NCBI GenBank assembly: GCA_036872755.1
Contig: JAVHNS010000002.1
Span: forward strand, 2,294,001 to 2,358,000
Length of the DNA: 64,000 bases
From: Orbilia blumenaviensis
Lineage: Eukaryota > Ascomycota > Orbiliomycetes > Orbiliales > Orbiliaceae
Direction: 5' to 3'
Made by a program: the position numbers and the translations under genes. Of the stretch, positions 24,300-36,779 are shown piece by piece. The first letter of the stretch is position 1; every line of letters begins with the position of its first letter. The notes under the pieces were generated by a model. The model worked only from the letters and a program-made list of their open reading frames with translations. It was not told where the DNA came from and did not search any database.

Positions 24300-25718
24300 C
24301 CTTTCTTTCTTTCTCTCTATTCCATTTGTTTCCCAATCAAAGGTAACCAACCTTGAGGCATAAGCTGCACTATTTGGACTAGGGTGCCCAAACAACTAGA
24401 AAACGTGGCAATGGGGTAAGCTTGTGGGCCATGGAGGATGCCGAGGACCTGAAACTGGTGGCGATTGGATCCGACACTGTTGAATTCTGCCTGAAGAACA
24501 CGCACGTGTGTGAGATATATTTGCAGTTATGTTAAGGGTATCCATCCGTATGGATGCAACAGTATCTCAATGAATTGCGAGATGGAGTTCGAAAGGAGGA
24601 CCCAGGCCTTGCAAGCCTTGGTTGATTGCTTTAATTCGGATTCCTGATTCAATTGGGGTTTCCGAGCCAATCAGGCTCTGGCGCTAGTTGACCGAAAACC
24701 CCCTTTGCATTGCCTTTGCATATCCATCCATCGACCGAGCTAGCTAAGAAGTAAGGTAGCTAAGGTACTAAGTAAGAAGCAGTGGGCAAAGTAAGTAGCC
24801 TGGCTAACTAGCATCTGCATCTCCGGTCTAAAACATTGAAACCACCTGTCCTCGAAGCGCCTTTTTTCACCCGCAGGATACGTACGTATTACATATACAT
24901 TACATACCTAGCCTGGTGGGGGAAGGGTATGGGGATATACATGGACACAGTATATATATATATATACTTACTTACTACACACTATATTCTATACATATAG
25001 TAATGGCATGACGTTGTTTCTTAGCTAACTTGTTAGCTTTCGTAGAGGAGAGCCCTTGCTGGAGGGCCCAGAGAGAGTGAGAATATAGTATATACTCGAG
25101 TGGATCGGTTGCTGGTCCTGGTAATAGGTGTAGTAGATAGAAACAATTAATATTATTCCAGGGAAGCAAAAGTAACAGGCATACCCACCGTATACCAAGT
25201 ACCTGCCTGTCTGCCTACACACATGATCCGACCCCGGTATTTCGATAGTCACAAGAATAATACCGGAGATCCATACGAAGCCGTTGCAATTGTAGTTGCA
25301 GTTGTAGATGCAGCTGCAGTCAACGAGCATCCGTCGGGCTAAATAATCGCAGCGACTTGCACTAGCCCAGGCCAGGCGGTGCCAGACCTAGAAGAGGCCG
25401 CGAACAACACCACCACCTTTCCCTCCCACTCGCTCTGCCCGCCGCCTCACCGCAACCGCACCACACTCACCTCCACCAAGCCAGAGCCAGAGCCAGAGCA
25501 CGAGCACGAGCACACCAGCATCAAATCAGCACGTCCGGGACGAGTGCCAGGACGAGAACCACCAGTCAGTCAGCTCAATTTTGAGTCTAATTAGAGTTCC
25601 CAAGGAAGGGGGTCCCCGATTGATCCGATCTTTTGACTTAACTCGACTTCGGTCATATGTATCTTATCCTCGTTCACTCTGCTGTCCAAGACTTCTCGTG
25701 AAGGTACCACCACCACCG

Positions 25719-25744
25719 CCATTACCATTACCATTACCATTACC
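25719..25744. repeat. CCATTA hexamer repeat
   Basis: About four tandem copies of CCATTA within a longer CCA/CAG-rich triplet region. It makes misleading open frames on both strands. Confidence 0.85.
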
Positions 25745-26794
25745 ACCAATACTACCAGCAGCAGAAGCAGAAGCCTGCAGCCCGGGTCCTCCTCCGCCAA
25801 TCGAGACACCCTCCATCGCTGCTCTGCCTCTGCCTGCCGCTGCTCCATCCCTCCTGCTCGTGTACACCTGCTTGACAAGCTCCAGCGTCTATTTCGGTAG
25901 CGTCCCAGGTGTCGACACCACCGCCGCCACTTTCTCCCAAACCCTCCTTTAGCTAAAGGAAGTGGTAGAGGACCCTTTATTTTTTTGGTCTCCCACTTTT
26001 GTTCGTTTGCCCATTTTTAGTTTTATTTTTTTATTTTTTTCCCTCTCTATTTTACTAGTTTATTTTTTTCTCTCTATTTTATTTTTATTTTTTGAAACGG
26101 CTGCGAAAGTCTCCGACTTTGAGAAATAGGACCCAGACAGACGGTTCTATTTGATTCAAATTTGTTCTCCCACGCTGCACGTTATATCTAAAGTGAGAAG
26201 AGGAAGAAAAGGTAAATTATCTTTGCATGCTCTTCCGGCCTCGTGTCCAAGGCCGATCTCTCTTCCTCCAACGGACCCTTGAGAACCAATAGAGACGTCC
26301 AACGCCAGGCTCGATAACCGGCTCGCTGTCTGCAAGTCGAAAAGAGAAAAAAGAGAACAATAGCTCGCTGGTGGCCATCGGTCCTCTTTTCAGCCTTTCC
26401 CTGTCGCAAATACTCGCTTATCGATTCGGCTTTCCCTTCGTAGATAGCTATACCGAAGCTCCCACTTTTCCCTTTTCCATTATATATGCAAGGCCTATTA
26501 TCCAGCATGAGAAACGACCCCTAAGAACATGAACAGGCTCCCGTGGCCATCCTTTATACCCTTGGTTGATCGATCATATACCCTCTATCTCGCTCTTCAT
26601 CACAGCATTGTTCGACACTTCTTATCGTTATAGCCCTATTAGACTAATATCTTGTAAGGCTAGTCTGGCTTCCTCGACACCGGTGGGGTACTAAGCACAT
26701 ACTAATCCCGTCGGGTTCCCCCCTTTAAAGACATTTTGTATAAAGCAGCATAACCGCATCACGACCGAATCCTCGACTCGACACATCTATCACC

Positions 26795-29056
26795 ATGGCA
26801 GCATCCGTGCCGCCGGCCACCAATGCCGGGAATGCCACAAATGGGTCCGCCAACAACCAGATGCTGGCGTCGACGCCGACGGCCTCGACCGCTCAGACCT
26901 CCCAGAACTTCTCCTCCCTCGTATCTCGCGTCTTAAGCACCTCCGGGAAGGAGCCCCCGTCGCTCGTCGGCTCCTCTACTACTATTGTTGGCGACCATCT
27001 CTACGTATTCGGCGGCCGGATACTATCCAAGAACCGACCACAGCTCACATCCGACATGTATCTATTAAACCTCCTAACACGGGCCTGGTCTAAAGTTGAA
27101 CAGTTTGGCGAGATACCGGCTCCGAGATATTTTCACTCGGTGTGCGCTCTCGGTGACACCAAGCTGGTCTGTTTCGGTGGAATGAGTCCTGCAGGGGGGA
27201 ACACCGCGGATGGCACTCCACAACCGCCACAGGGAGAAGGCGGTGCGAATGAAGTGGTGGTCATGTCTGATATCCATATATTCGATATCCAGACGAAGAC
27301 GTGGTCATACGTACCGCAAGCGGAGCCTCCGGAAGGAAGATACGCACATTGTGCGACTATACTGCCGACTTCAGCCGTATTTTCCACATTAACAGGAGTA
27401 GCAGCAGCCTTTGACAGTGGAGTCATCGACGGAACGGGAGGTGCAGAGATGATCATTGTGGGGGGGCAAGACTCGGCCAATCACTATATCGAGGAGATCA
27501 ACGTGTTTAATCTGCGGAGCCTCAAGTGGACCAGCACAAATTCGTTGGATAGATCGTGTGGTGCCTACCGAAGCGTCGTCACGCCGTTGGGTCCATCCCT
27601 GTCGCCCGAAGCTATTGGTGCGGGGCGCCTGGAGACCGATGCCGAGGGAGAAGCCGCGCGCGCTGTTACGCCCTCAGATACAAATGCTATGCTTATATAC
27701 TCGAATTATAACTTCTTGGACGTTAAGCTGGAACTACAGATCCGGTATCACGATGGAAAGCTGGTGGAGAAGCCGATGAATGGGCTCGTCTCTCCACCTG
27801 GGTTAAGATTCCCGAATGGCGGTGTTATCGACTCCCACTTTGTTGTGTCCGGCACATACCTCACTTCATCAAAACAAGAATATGCGCTATGGGCATTGGA
27901 TCTGCGGACTTTGATATGGTCGCGGATAGATGCCGGACAGGTTTTCTCACAGGGTAGCTGGAATAGAGGTATTCTGTGGAAGAAACGTAATCGGTTCATT
28001 ATATTGGGAAATAAACAAAGGAGCTTAGTAGAGGACTACAACCACCGGAGAATCAATTCTTCGCATCTTTGCATGGTTGAACTTGAAGCTTTTGGTATTT
28101 ATGAGAACCCTAGAAAGTCGCTTCAGTACCCAGGCCCGAAGAATTTCTCGAAACAGGCGCAGGAGTTAGGAAGATTGGTATTGGGGCTTAAGGATATGGC
28201 GGATATGGAATTCTTGTCGATCGACAACGCTAGCATACCTGTGAACTCTAGGATTATTGCTAGGCGTTGGGGTCCATATTTTATCGAATTGCTACATACG
28301 GCAACTACACCAAGCCAACCGAATTCCGGGGAGAAGGTCGCACGACCACAGTCTCCATCATTGCTTGAGAGTCCTCCGAGCGCAAATATGTTACCGCCTT
28401 TCTCACGACCAAGGACTCTTTATCTCCCTCATACCCACCAGACCCTCCTCACCCTCGTCCATTGGTTTTATACTTGCTCGCTGCCGCAGGCGAATCATCC
28501 ACAATCAAGTCCGCAGGTGCTATGCTCTCTGTTGCAAATAGCTCGGGCGTATCGTATCGAGGGACTGCTGGAGGCCGTGGTTGAAAGGTTACACCAAGTT
28601 CTCGATAGTAGGAATGCAGCTGCGGTCTTCAATGCTGCGGCCATGGCTGCAGGTGGAGGGGCTGCTTTGAGACTGAAGAAGTTGGGAGAAATAAAGAAAC
28701 TGAGTCAGAATGGAGAAGTACCGGACGTCAATGGGGATGCAAATCACCACAGCCCTGCCTCAGACGGTCCTATTCTGGAAGAAGGGGAATTAGGAGGAGA
28801 CGACGAAGCATGGGACGGAAGAGGTGGCGTAAGCCCAGTTGTTGGGCTTCAGAAACGTGGACTGCGAGGATTGATGGATAGTAGACGGGTAAGAGAAAGA
28901 GGAAAGAGCATGGGTGCTACCGCAATGATGGGTAATGCAGGTGGTTCAACCAGCAGCCAGGGTGGCCAGCAACCTATCGGACAAGGGCAAGTTCAGACAC
29001 CTGTCAGCGCGACGATAGGGGCTCAGGCGAACCTTGGATACTTCGGGGCCAGTTAA
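26795..29056 (+). CDS. Kelch-repeat and BTB/POZ protein, Ral2-like
   Basis: A single exon of 753 residues. After a Ser/Thr/Asn-rich leader the Kelch repeats begin near residue 64: STTIVGDHLYVFGGR, then YLLNLLTRAWSKVEQFGEIPAPRYFHSVCALGDTKLVCFGG, DIHIFDIQTKTWSYV..APPEGRYAHCATIL, EMIIVGGQD and INVFNLRSLKWTST. Around residues 465-630 lies a BTB-like region (DMADMEFLSIDNASIPVNSRIIARRWGPYFIELL) with a helical ending (QIARAYRIEGLLEAVVERLHQVLDSRNAAAVFNAA). The tail is Gly/Gln-rich. The order of Kelch then split BTB fits fission yeast Ral2, which acts upstream of Ras1; the domain call is firm, the Ral2 assignment is inference. The first ATG after a pyrimidine-rich leader, with CACCATGGC context, supports the start. 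Confidence 0.85.
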   Translation: MAASVPPATNAGNATNGSANNQMLASTPTASTAQTSQNFSSLVSRVLSTSGKEPPSLVGSSTTIVGDHLYVFGGRILSKNRPQLTSDMYLLNLLTRAWSKVEQFGEIPAPRYFHSVCALGDTKLVCFGGMSPAGGNTADGTPQPPQGEGGANEVVVMSDIHIFDIQTKTWSYVPQAEPPEGRYAHCATILPTSAVFSTLTGVAAAFDSGVIDGTGGAEMIIVGGQDSANHYIEEINVFNLRSLKWTSTNSLDRSCGAYRSVVTPLGPSLSPEAIGAGRLETDAEGEAARAVTPSDTNAMLIYSNYNFLDVKLELQIRYHDGKLVEKPMNGLVSPPGLRFPNGGVIDSHFVVSGTYLTSSKQEYALWALDLRTLIWSRIDAGQVFSQGSWNRGILWKKRNRFIILGNKQRSLVEDYNHRRINSSHLCMVELEAFGIYENPRKSLQYPGPKNFSKQAQELGRLVLGLKDMADMEFLSIDNASIPVNSRIIARRWGPYFIELLHTATTPSQPNSGEKVARPQSPSLLESPPSANMLPPFSRPRTLYLPHTHQTLLTLVHWFYTCSLPQANHPQSSPQVLCSLLQIARAYRIEGLLEAVVERLHQVLDSRNAAAVFNAAAMAAGGGAALRLKKLGEIKKLSQNGEVPDVNGDANHHSPASDGPILEEGELGGDDEAWDGRGGVSPVVGLQKRGLRGLMDSRRVRERGKSMGATAMMGNAGGSTSSQGGQQPIGQGQVQTPVSATIGAQANLGYFGAS

Positions 29057-31817
29057 CATGGGAAAGCTTGGGAAGGGTCATTAAACTCTCGCTAACCCGT
29101 CTAAATACCCTTGGCCGACAGTTTATTTTATTCTATTTCCTTCTTCCAGATTTTTATATATACTTTTTTCTTCTTCTGTCGCTGGCTCCTGTTCACGAAG
29201 CGCTGCATATTATCATGTAAAAAGACATTTCTTACTCCTTGGTACTGTTCTTTTTCTTTACTGCCTAACTAAATCATTTCCTTTTCTATCTGGTATTACT
29301 GTTTGATTTCTAAAGCCCCTTCGATCCCCTCTTAACCGCCAGTCTCATACAGTTAACGTAACACCTATAGCCTCGGAGTTTTTTTCCCTTTTCGCCTTCG
29401 ACGAAGTATACGAGATGCTCCATTTCATTCTATTACCCTTTGTCCCCCCCCAAAAAAAACTCACCCTTCACTTCGAGTATCTGGATGTTTAGTTTAGTTA
29501 GCTTTTTCTCCCTTCTCCAGTGCATTCTATTCAAACTGTGGCATTTCCAATTGTGTGATCGATCGCTGTAGCGCTTCAATTTCATCATTTATTCTAATCG
29601 ACCGGAGCCCTTCTCCTACAATTTCCTTATCTGCTACTTCCTTTTACCTTTTTTTTTTTTTCCTTGCACGGTTTGTCGCTGTGATATGCATGTTGAATGC
29701 GTTAACTGTTTGAACAATGCAAGGTTCGGAAAACTAAATTGGTTCTTTATACAAAAAAAGAGGAGGAGACTTTAATATGTATGTTTGGTTTGGCTCTTTT
29801 CGATACAAGTAGCTCCACGTAGGTGCGTCATAGCTCTGCAGATTGGTGGTATAACTGTTTTCCTTTCTTTCTATTTGTTTCCCCTTGTCGAAACTTTACC
29901 GTTTGGATTTGTGAGCCTCCTGTTTGGTCTCCCGCTCGACGTCGATTGGGTGCATTGTCGAATCTCCTCTCCATTTGCTGGTTTATCTTGTCCAATATGG
30001 TGCTTTTGAAAGCTTTTTTCTCTCTCTTTCCTCCAGCTCTGGTTCTATCGACCTCGGGATGTATATCCTTTGCATTCATGCATGGATGTGACGCAGAATT
30101 TTTTTATTTTTTATTTACTTCAATTCCAATTGAATCCCATACAAGTCCACTTTGAAATCATTTTTCTTTTCCATGAAGTTTTTTAGAAATAAGTTGATAC
30201 TAGGAAAGAGAGAAAAGAGGATGGCAGCCTGAAAAGCCCCCAATTAGAATATGAAGGGGAAAAGCAATCTTTTTTAAATATATACATATTGACACCGGGG
30301 TAATGCATGATGTATAATGTAGTACTCTCACGAGAACCCACCTTACTGATTCTGTTTCCCGGTAAGTGGTTGAAACCCCGTGTGCATACCAAGATCTTGC
30401 TACGACATCATCGGGCTTCCTCACGAACAGGAACGTGAACTGCACGCAGAGATCAAGAATTCTAGAAACCTTCTAGCTCGAGGCTCTATTGTGTCAATTA
30501 TAATAATAATTTCTCCGTCTCCGTACCAAGTTGATCTCAATTTTAAATAATAATGATAGTAATAATAAAGAATCCACATACGTAACATGGCAGCTTCAAG
30601 AATATTATGTCAAGGCCAAACCCCGAGGATGAGCTCATTCCATTCAGCCCTATTCTCCGCCCAAGTAAGACGTACTATAGCTATACGCTTTTTTAACAAA
30701 TGAAGCACCCCCTCAAAAAAAAAAAAGTAGTCATGAAGAAAAAAAAAAAAAAAAAAAGATCCCGCCCCTGGTCGGGAACCGATGATGCGTACCTACGTTT
30801 TCTTCGAGAACTCTATACCACGGGCACCCCTTAGCTAGCAAGCTAGAAACACAACTGTTTTAACTACGTCTGAACACACGAGAATTGGGTGCTTAGCTTT
30901 TTTTCCGGCCTACCACTGCCAGTTTGCGAAAAAGAAGGGCAGCTCCGGTATGTGTAGGGGTAAATCCCAGCACCGCCACCCCACACACGGTTAGTCTCAG
31001 CAAGCCTTTTTTCTTCCTTTCTGTTTGGGTCTTTGCTGGGCTGGGCGAGCAATTAGACTGCAACCACCACACACGCACGCAGAATCCCAGGCAACACGGT
31101 TCCGCCGTCATGGTTGGGTAACAGGCTGGGGGGACGTCGGCTTGGCGAGGGGGTGGAAGGGGAGTTGACGAAGAAGCATTATGTGCGCAAGTGTGTGTGT
31201 GTGAAACTCGAAACAATTCGAAACGTTTAACGATGGTGATGCTCCGGCCGCGGGGAACGAGAACCATGTGGGAGTTCTATGTTAAGCAATACTATAGGTT
31301 ATTTTTTTCTTGTCTCTTTTTAAATTTTTTCTAATATACCTCTTAGCCCGAAGGGTTAATTGCCAGAAAGAATTATTTCGGGGGAATGTCAGTTTCGGAA
31401 CTTTTTTCTTTTGCTTTGGGAAGAGAGGGTGAGAGAGAGTCTTTTGGAAACAGATGGAGCTGCCGGCCCATACTTAAGGTTATCGACTCCGGCAGGCGAG
31501 GTTTTTGGGGGGTTAGGCCGGACCTTCTTTTTCGTTTTCTGTCCATCTTGTCTTTTACTTGGTTTTTTCTTGTTCCCTTACCTTTCATTTCGACGACTGA
31601 ACGACTGGTTTCGTAGGTTTTTACTTTTAATTTTATATCTGTTATTGAATAACAGAACGGGGTTTTTAAAAAGGCTGCTGGTAGATCCAGTTAGGATTCT
31701 TAAAGGGCTACGACTTTTTTTATAATTTTTAAAAAGGATAATTGAAAAAAAGAGAGAAAGAGAGAAAGATAAAGGGAACGGAGGATATCGATATCGATTA
31801 CATTAGAGATTTCCATA
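29057..31817. other. Intergenic region
   Basis: About 2.8 kb, T-rich on the left (likely 3' UTR of the Kelch gene), with A-rich runs at 30715-30758 and probably the promoter and leader of noxR on the right. No gene is supported. Confidence 0.5.
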
Positions 31818-33971
31818 ATGGCGCCAGTCATACCTAAGAAGGTACGAAGAAAACTCCCCCCCCCCAATGAACTTGTAGAATTGATATCGATGTTTAAGGA
31901 TTTTTCTAACAGAAAGGTTTTAATGATGTATAGCAAGATATCGAAGCCTGGGTGCAAGCACTCGAAAGATACGATAAAGGCGACTTCAAAGGTTCGATAG
32001 AAACATTCGCTCATGCCGGCGAGACCTCAAAGGCACTATTCAATATTGGCATTATCCATGCCACTCTTGGAGAGCATGATGAAGCGGTAAGTTTATACAG
32101 CATTCCTGGTGGTAACACAACGCAAAATATGCAACCCTTCGGCCTTCTAGAATCGAACCCCCTTGGGAATATATCTTCAAGGCTTCCATCGAGAAGGAAT
32201 GGATGGTTGATCGAATGAATGAATGAATCCAAATAAGGAAGATAAAAATGATTTTTAACCAAAAGACTAATAATTTATTTAAAAATCTAAAAATAAACAG
32301 ATATTCGCCTACAAAGCCTCAATAACCCAAGATCAATACTTCGCAATTGCCCACTTCCAACGTGGTGTCTCCAACTTCCTCCTCTCCAATTTCGCAGAAG
32401 CACTCAAAGACTTCACAAACGCCCTCCGCTTCCTACGCGAAAACCTATACATAAACTACGAACAACTAGGCCTAAAATTCTGTCTATACCGCTGCGAAGT
32501 CCTCTTCAACCGCGGTTTATGCTATAAGTACCTAGGTAGGGAGGATAAAGCCAGCAGGAACTTCGAGTACTCTGCCAGAGAGAAGATGGTGACTGAACGG
32601 CATGATGTTTGTGACGAGGCGGTCGGCAATTGTGGAGAAGGGTATACTGTTTTTTCGGTGCCAGTCGGCGTGGTGTTTAGACTTACCGAGGGGAAGACTC
32701 AGGCGACTTTTGTACCGCCGCAGATGGAGGTTAAGAAGACGTCTTCAAAGACATCGTCTTCCTCGCCGACTACTGCTACTCATTTAAAGGCCAAGTCTTT
32801 GGATGAGACAAAGTCGTCGCACAAGGGCCTTGCTGGTTTGAGTAAAACAAGACTTCTACCCAAGCGTTCGATCTCGACTTTGAATAAGGCACGACATACA
32901 GATGATACTAGCAGCAATAACAGCAGCAGTAGCAGTAGTAAAACTGTGCAGAGATCTGCGACCACAACAGGGGCCCTAGGAGGCCGCCCGCGACCTCCAC
33001 CTCTTACCGAACTTGGCAAGCCTTCTTCAAGATCTCTTTCAACTAAAAAGTCTAGCCATGAAATTCGAAGGCCAGAGGACTCGAGCGCCAAAAAGTCGTC
33101 AAGTCATGAGCATCGAAGACCCGAGGATCCGAACACCAAGAAATCTCCCCTCCGTTCCACAACAGTAAAGAAGTCTATCGCGGACGTAATGAACAGCGGC
33201 AGTAGTTATCTTCACAGCAGCAGCAGCAGCGACGAGAGTACCAGCAATAATACCAGACCTCAACGATCTATGACGGCACGAAGAGCACCAGCACCTGAGC
33301 CTATTAAACCATTAACGATCAAAAAGCAAACAGCTGAGTTAAAGGTGCCGCAGGGTCAGAAGCAAAAGGTCCTTCCGCCGACACCGCAACAGCTGAAAGA
33401 GAAGCAATTGCCTACTCTCCCTCCGAAGCCGTCTAAGTCTCCAGATTTCTCCCATAAATATAAAGCAGAGGAAATGTTACCGAGTATCCAGCTGCAAAGG
33501 GATGGGAGAGATTCCGGTCTTGGTACTGAAGAGGAAGATGGTGATGACAGTGACGACGATATCCCAGATTACTATGGCAGTGAATGGAGTGGCAGGAGTA
33601 GGAGCTCGTGGGCTACGAGTGTAGAGGAGTGCCCTGAAGAGGAGGCGGAGGCTGAGAGGAAAGATAAAATGAGGTTGAGGAGAAGAACAGTAGCCGTCGA
33701 AGTTGTGAAGAAGATCAAACTTAAAATACACTTCGAAGACGACCTCATCGCCATCATGATCACGCCTGATATCAGCTACAAAGATTTCACCGGCAGGGTC
33801 ATGGACAAATTGAAACTGGGCTCGGAAGGAAAAATCCGGTTCAAAGATGAGGATGGACACCAGGTACTACTCGGTGACCAAGAGGACCTCGACGGCGCGA
33901 TTGATATCTGTGAGAGAGTAGCGCGGAAGACAAGTAATCCTGTGGGAAAGATTGAAGTTTGGGTGTCATGA
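31818..33971 (+). CDS. noxR: NADPH oxidase regulator NoxR (p67phox-like: TPR, PB1)
   Basis: Three exons: 31818-31841 (only 24 nt), 31934-32086 and 32301-33971, phases agreeing, 615 residues. NoxR activates the fungal NADPH oxidases NoxA/NoxB together with Rac and Cdc24/Bem1 at the plasma membrane or ER. The N-terminus (QDIEAWVQALERYDKGDFKGSIETFAHAGETSKALFNIGIIHATLGEHDEAIFAYKASITQDQYFAIAHFQRGVSNFLL) is the TPR array that binds Rac. EGYTVFSVPVGVVFRL near residue 172 is the conserved segment after the TPRs. A long disordered, Ser/Lys-rich linker runs from about 200 to 520. The C-terminus (about 529-600: VKKIKLKIHFEDDLIAIMIT..., LGDQEDLDGAIDIC) is a PB1 domain. The tiny first exon is supported by the AAG/GTACGA donor and the TATAG acceptor. 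A leader of several hundred bases precedes it. Confidence 0.9.
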
Positions 33972-35508
33972 GGCTGAAGGTGGAGCTAGCCTTGTTAGAA
34001 TGATTATACACATACACATTTTTGATGTTTCTTTTGTCATTTGCTGGGATATACGTTTTTAAAAACTTTTCTTTACCTTTTCTTTTCTTTTCTTTTCTTT
34101 CTCTCTGTCTGTCTGCTTTGTTGCTTATTCGCCGCCTTTGGGAATACTCGATATCTTTTTTCCTGTCAACAGCAGCTGTGGTAGCCGGTCAGCGGAGCGC
34201 TGGTATTCTTTTTATTATTTCCTTTTAAATATATTCCTTTTTAATGCCCTTGAATTACCAATCGATCTCCGCTTCGCAGTTTAAGAGTCCGTGATCGTAT
34301 GCTATTATCAGTAGACTAAACCACAAATGTGTTCGAAGTCGGGCGGTATCCGTCCGGCAATAATATAATTAGATGAAGTCGTCGACTCGAGATCTGTGTG
34401 ACAGTATCGATGCAATGCACCTCGCTTAGAGCAGGATGACCGGTCCTGGCCAGCCAGCCATGGCCGAAGCCCCACCTTTCGCACCCGCCGCTGTTGGGCC
34501 CAAGCCCATGCCATGCCGGCCAGGGATTATTCAGCCATATTTTCGTTGGTGTGCTGTATACTGTCATGCTGGCTGTATGTAAGCGGGCAGCTCATTGCAT
34601 CGCAGGATGAGGGGAAGGATGCCGGACGCTGCACTGCACCGTACCAGCAGAGTGCAGCTCCTTGAATTAATATAATAAACGTTAACTGTGCGGGCACACG
34701 CCGTAACGTTAACGCTAGCTCAAGATGACGGGTATAATAATATTTATAGGATAGGATTCGGCTGGCAGCTGTAACAAACCGAATGTTCAAACAGGCCTCA
34801 TCCCGGCCAACTAGCTCACCTTCACACTTCTTTTCTTCAAAAAGTATAGAATATCCTGAATGGACACGACCCATAAAAAAAACTTGAAAAAAAAAATAAG
34901 TAAAAAAACGAAGCTCCGCAGACGGCATCTCAGGGCCCCTCTTAGACCAAGGTCGCAGCTCCCGGCTGAGAGTTTAGCGTCAACGAATGAAAAGCCGCTA
35001 GACATGCATGTTTGCTTCTTCGGCCGGGTGCTCTCAATCACGCAATCGACAACCATTCAGATTTTGAGCGCGTTATTGCCAAATGTGTACGAAACAGCCC
35101 CTCCCCCACTATTCCCATAGGTTGTCGGCGGAGGTTGTCGACAGCGATGATTAGCAATCTTGCCTGGGCGTGGGCGAAAACTGCTGAGCTGCAATGGGCA
35201 AATATGCGGATGAGGTGGTGTCATGGCGCCCTGGCTGGCTAGTATAGTTGTAGGTTGGAAATTTGAGCAATTGCGGTTGATGTCAGTTAGATGTACTGCT
35301 GGATTGAAGCTGCGAGCGCGGAGCTGGCAGGTCGACGAGCTATATAAGCTGGACGGCCCCCTCCTGCGACTCCTCTTGATTCTCTTCCTTTCTTCCCCTA
35401 TCCTATCTATATCTCCAGACCTCAAAAGATCAAGATCCAGACCAAGACCAGACAGACGTACTGAAACCTTCTAGCTACCCGTTTCAAGTAAACAAAACTA
35501 CATTCAAA
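33972..35508. other. Intergenic region
   Basis: About 1.5 kb. A GC-rich patch at about 34.43-34.54 kb contains the 10-bp palindrome TTGGGCCCAA and a CCTGGCC/GGCCAGG inverted pair. The right end is the peroxiredoxin promoter. Confidence 0.5.
35341..35348 (+). promoter_or_regulatory. TATA box of the peroxiredoxin gene
   Basis: TATATAAG lies 168 nt before the ATG and is followed by a pyrimidine-rich stretch (about 35362-35403), the usual layout of a strongly expressed fungal promoter. Confidence 0.5.
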
Positions 35509-36779
35509 ATGTCTGCTGAAGAACCACCAAGACTCCGCCTCGGAAGCACTGCTCCCAACTTCAAGGCCGAAACCACCCAGGTGTGTAGCTATTCCTCTCT
35601 CTTCTCTTCACTCTCACATACAGCTCTCTCTCCCTGATCTAGATATCTCTTTGTCGAGAATCCTGTGGTCCTTTGTGGGGCCGAGCATGCAGGAGTGAGT
35701 AGCCAATATCATCATAATGGTATCTAACAATCCTCGTAATTCAGGGCCCCATTGACTTCCACGAGTTCATTGGCGACAACTGGGTCGTTCTCTTCTCCCA
35801 CCCAGAGGGTACGTTGTTTCCTTTAGCCCCTCCCCACCGCTTTATAAGCTAGGCCTGGTCGACTGGCCCTGGTAACGTAACCCAAGTTACAAGTTCACTG
35901 ACATGTACATGCCCATCAGACTACACCCCAGTCTGCACCACCGAGTTGGGTGCCTTCGCCAAGTTGGAGCCTGAGTTCACCAAGCGTGGTGTCAAGTTGA
36001 TTGGTCTCTCTGCCAATACCGTCGAGTCCCACGGCGGCTGGATCAGTGATATCAATGAGGTTACCGGCAGCAATCTCACATTCCCAATCATTGGTGACAA
36101 GGAGAGGAAGGTTGCCTTCACCTACGACATGCTTGACCACCAGGATGTTACCGTAAGAATACCCTTTTCCTTCCCTGAAACACTTCTTCAGCCCTTGAAT
36201 TCTTGAGCTGTCATCTGTTGTTGCTGGTATTTGCACCTGCTCTGTCGGGCTTCGGGCTTCGGGGTCTAGCTTGGCGGCTGTCATCTGCCTTTGTACCCCT
36301 GTACCCTACTTTTTCCCTTAGCTCCCTGGCAGTTCCTGTCTATAGACATAGACACTTGACAGTACAACCAGGCAGTATATGAAGTCCAAGAATAATAAAG
36401 AAGAAGGAGAAGAAGAAGAAGAAAAAAGACACGCTAACAACGCAAATAGAATGTTGACGCCAAGGGCATTGCCTTCACCATCCGATCCGTCTTCATCATC
36501 GACCCCAAGAAGACCATCCGTCTCATCCTCTCCTACCCAGCCTCCACCGGCCGAAACTCCGCTGAGGTCCTCCGTGTCATCGACAGCTTGCAGACTGGTG
36601 ACAAGTACAGAGTCACCACCCCAATTGACTGGATCCCCGGTCAGGATGTCATCGTCGCCCCACCAGTCAAGACTGAGGATGCCGTCAAGATCTGGCCCGA
36701 GATCAAGATCGTCAAGCCATACCTCAGGTTCACTCCCTTGGCTCTTGAGAAGACCTCTGCTGGTGGCTTCCAGCAGTAA
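35509..36779 (+). CDS. 1-Cys peroxiredoxin (Prx6/Prx1 family)
   Basis: Four exons: 35509-35580, 35745-35808, 35920-36152 and 36450-36779, all GT-AG with agreeing phases, 232 residues. It reduces hydrogen peroxide and alkyl hydroperoxides. The peroxidatic motif DYTPVCTTE places the active cysteine at residue 51. I find no other cysteine in the protein, which makes it a 1-Cys enzyme needing glutathione or thioredoxin for reduction. VFIIDPKKTIRLILSYPASTGRNSAEVLRVIDSLQ and the C-terminal dimer segment TPIDWIPGQDVIVAPPVKTEDA match Prx6. It lacks an obvious mitochondrial presequence, so a cytosolic or nuclear place is likelier. The third intron (297 nt) is long for this window and contains a GAA-rich run. 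Confidence 0.93.

Larger units (their letters stand above)
21514..26794. other. Large intergenic region
   Basis: About 5.3 kb. It holds a poly-A tract (23588-23605), a 31-nt poly-T tract (24269-24299), a hairpin-containing patch near 24.60-24.70 kb, a CCATTA repeat (25719-25744) and a long pyrimidine-rich leader before the Kelch gene. Short open frames have no recognisable content. Confidence 0.5.

Noticed and set aside
25581..25952. Frames on both strands near the CCATTA repeat
   Set aside because: Low-complexity translation of a simple repeat.
32150..32175. GGTTCGATTC-like B-box on the minus strand inside noxR intron 2
   Set aside because: The flanking bases do not form a T-arm or acceptor stem, so it is not a tRNA.
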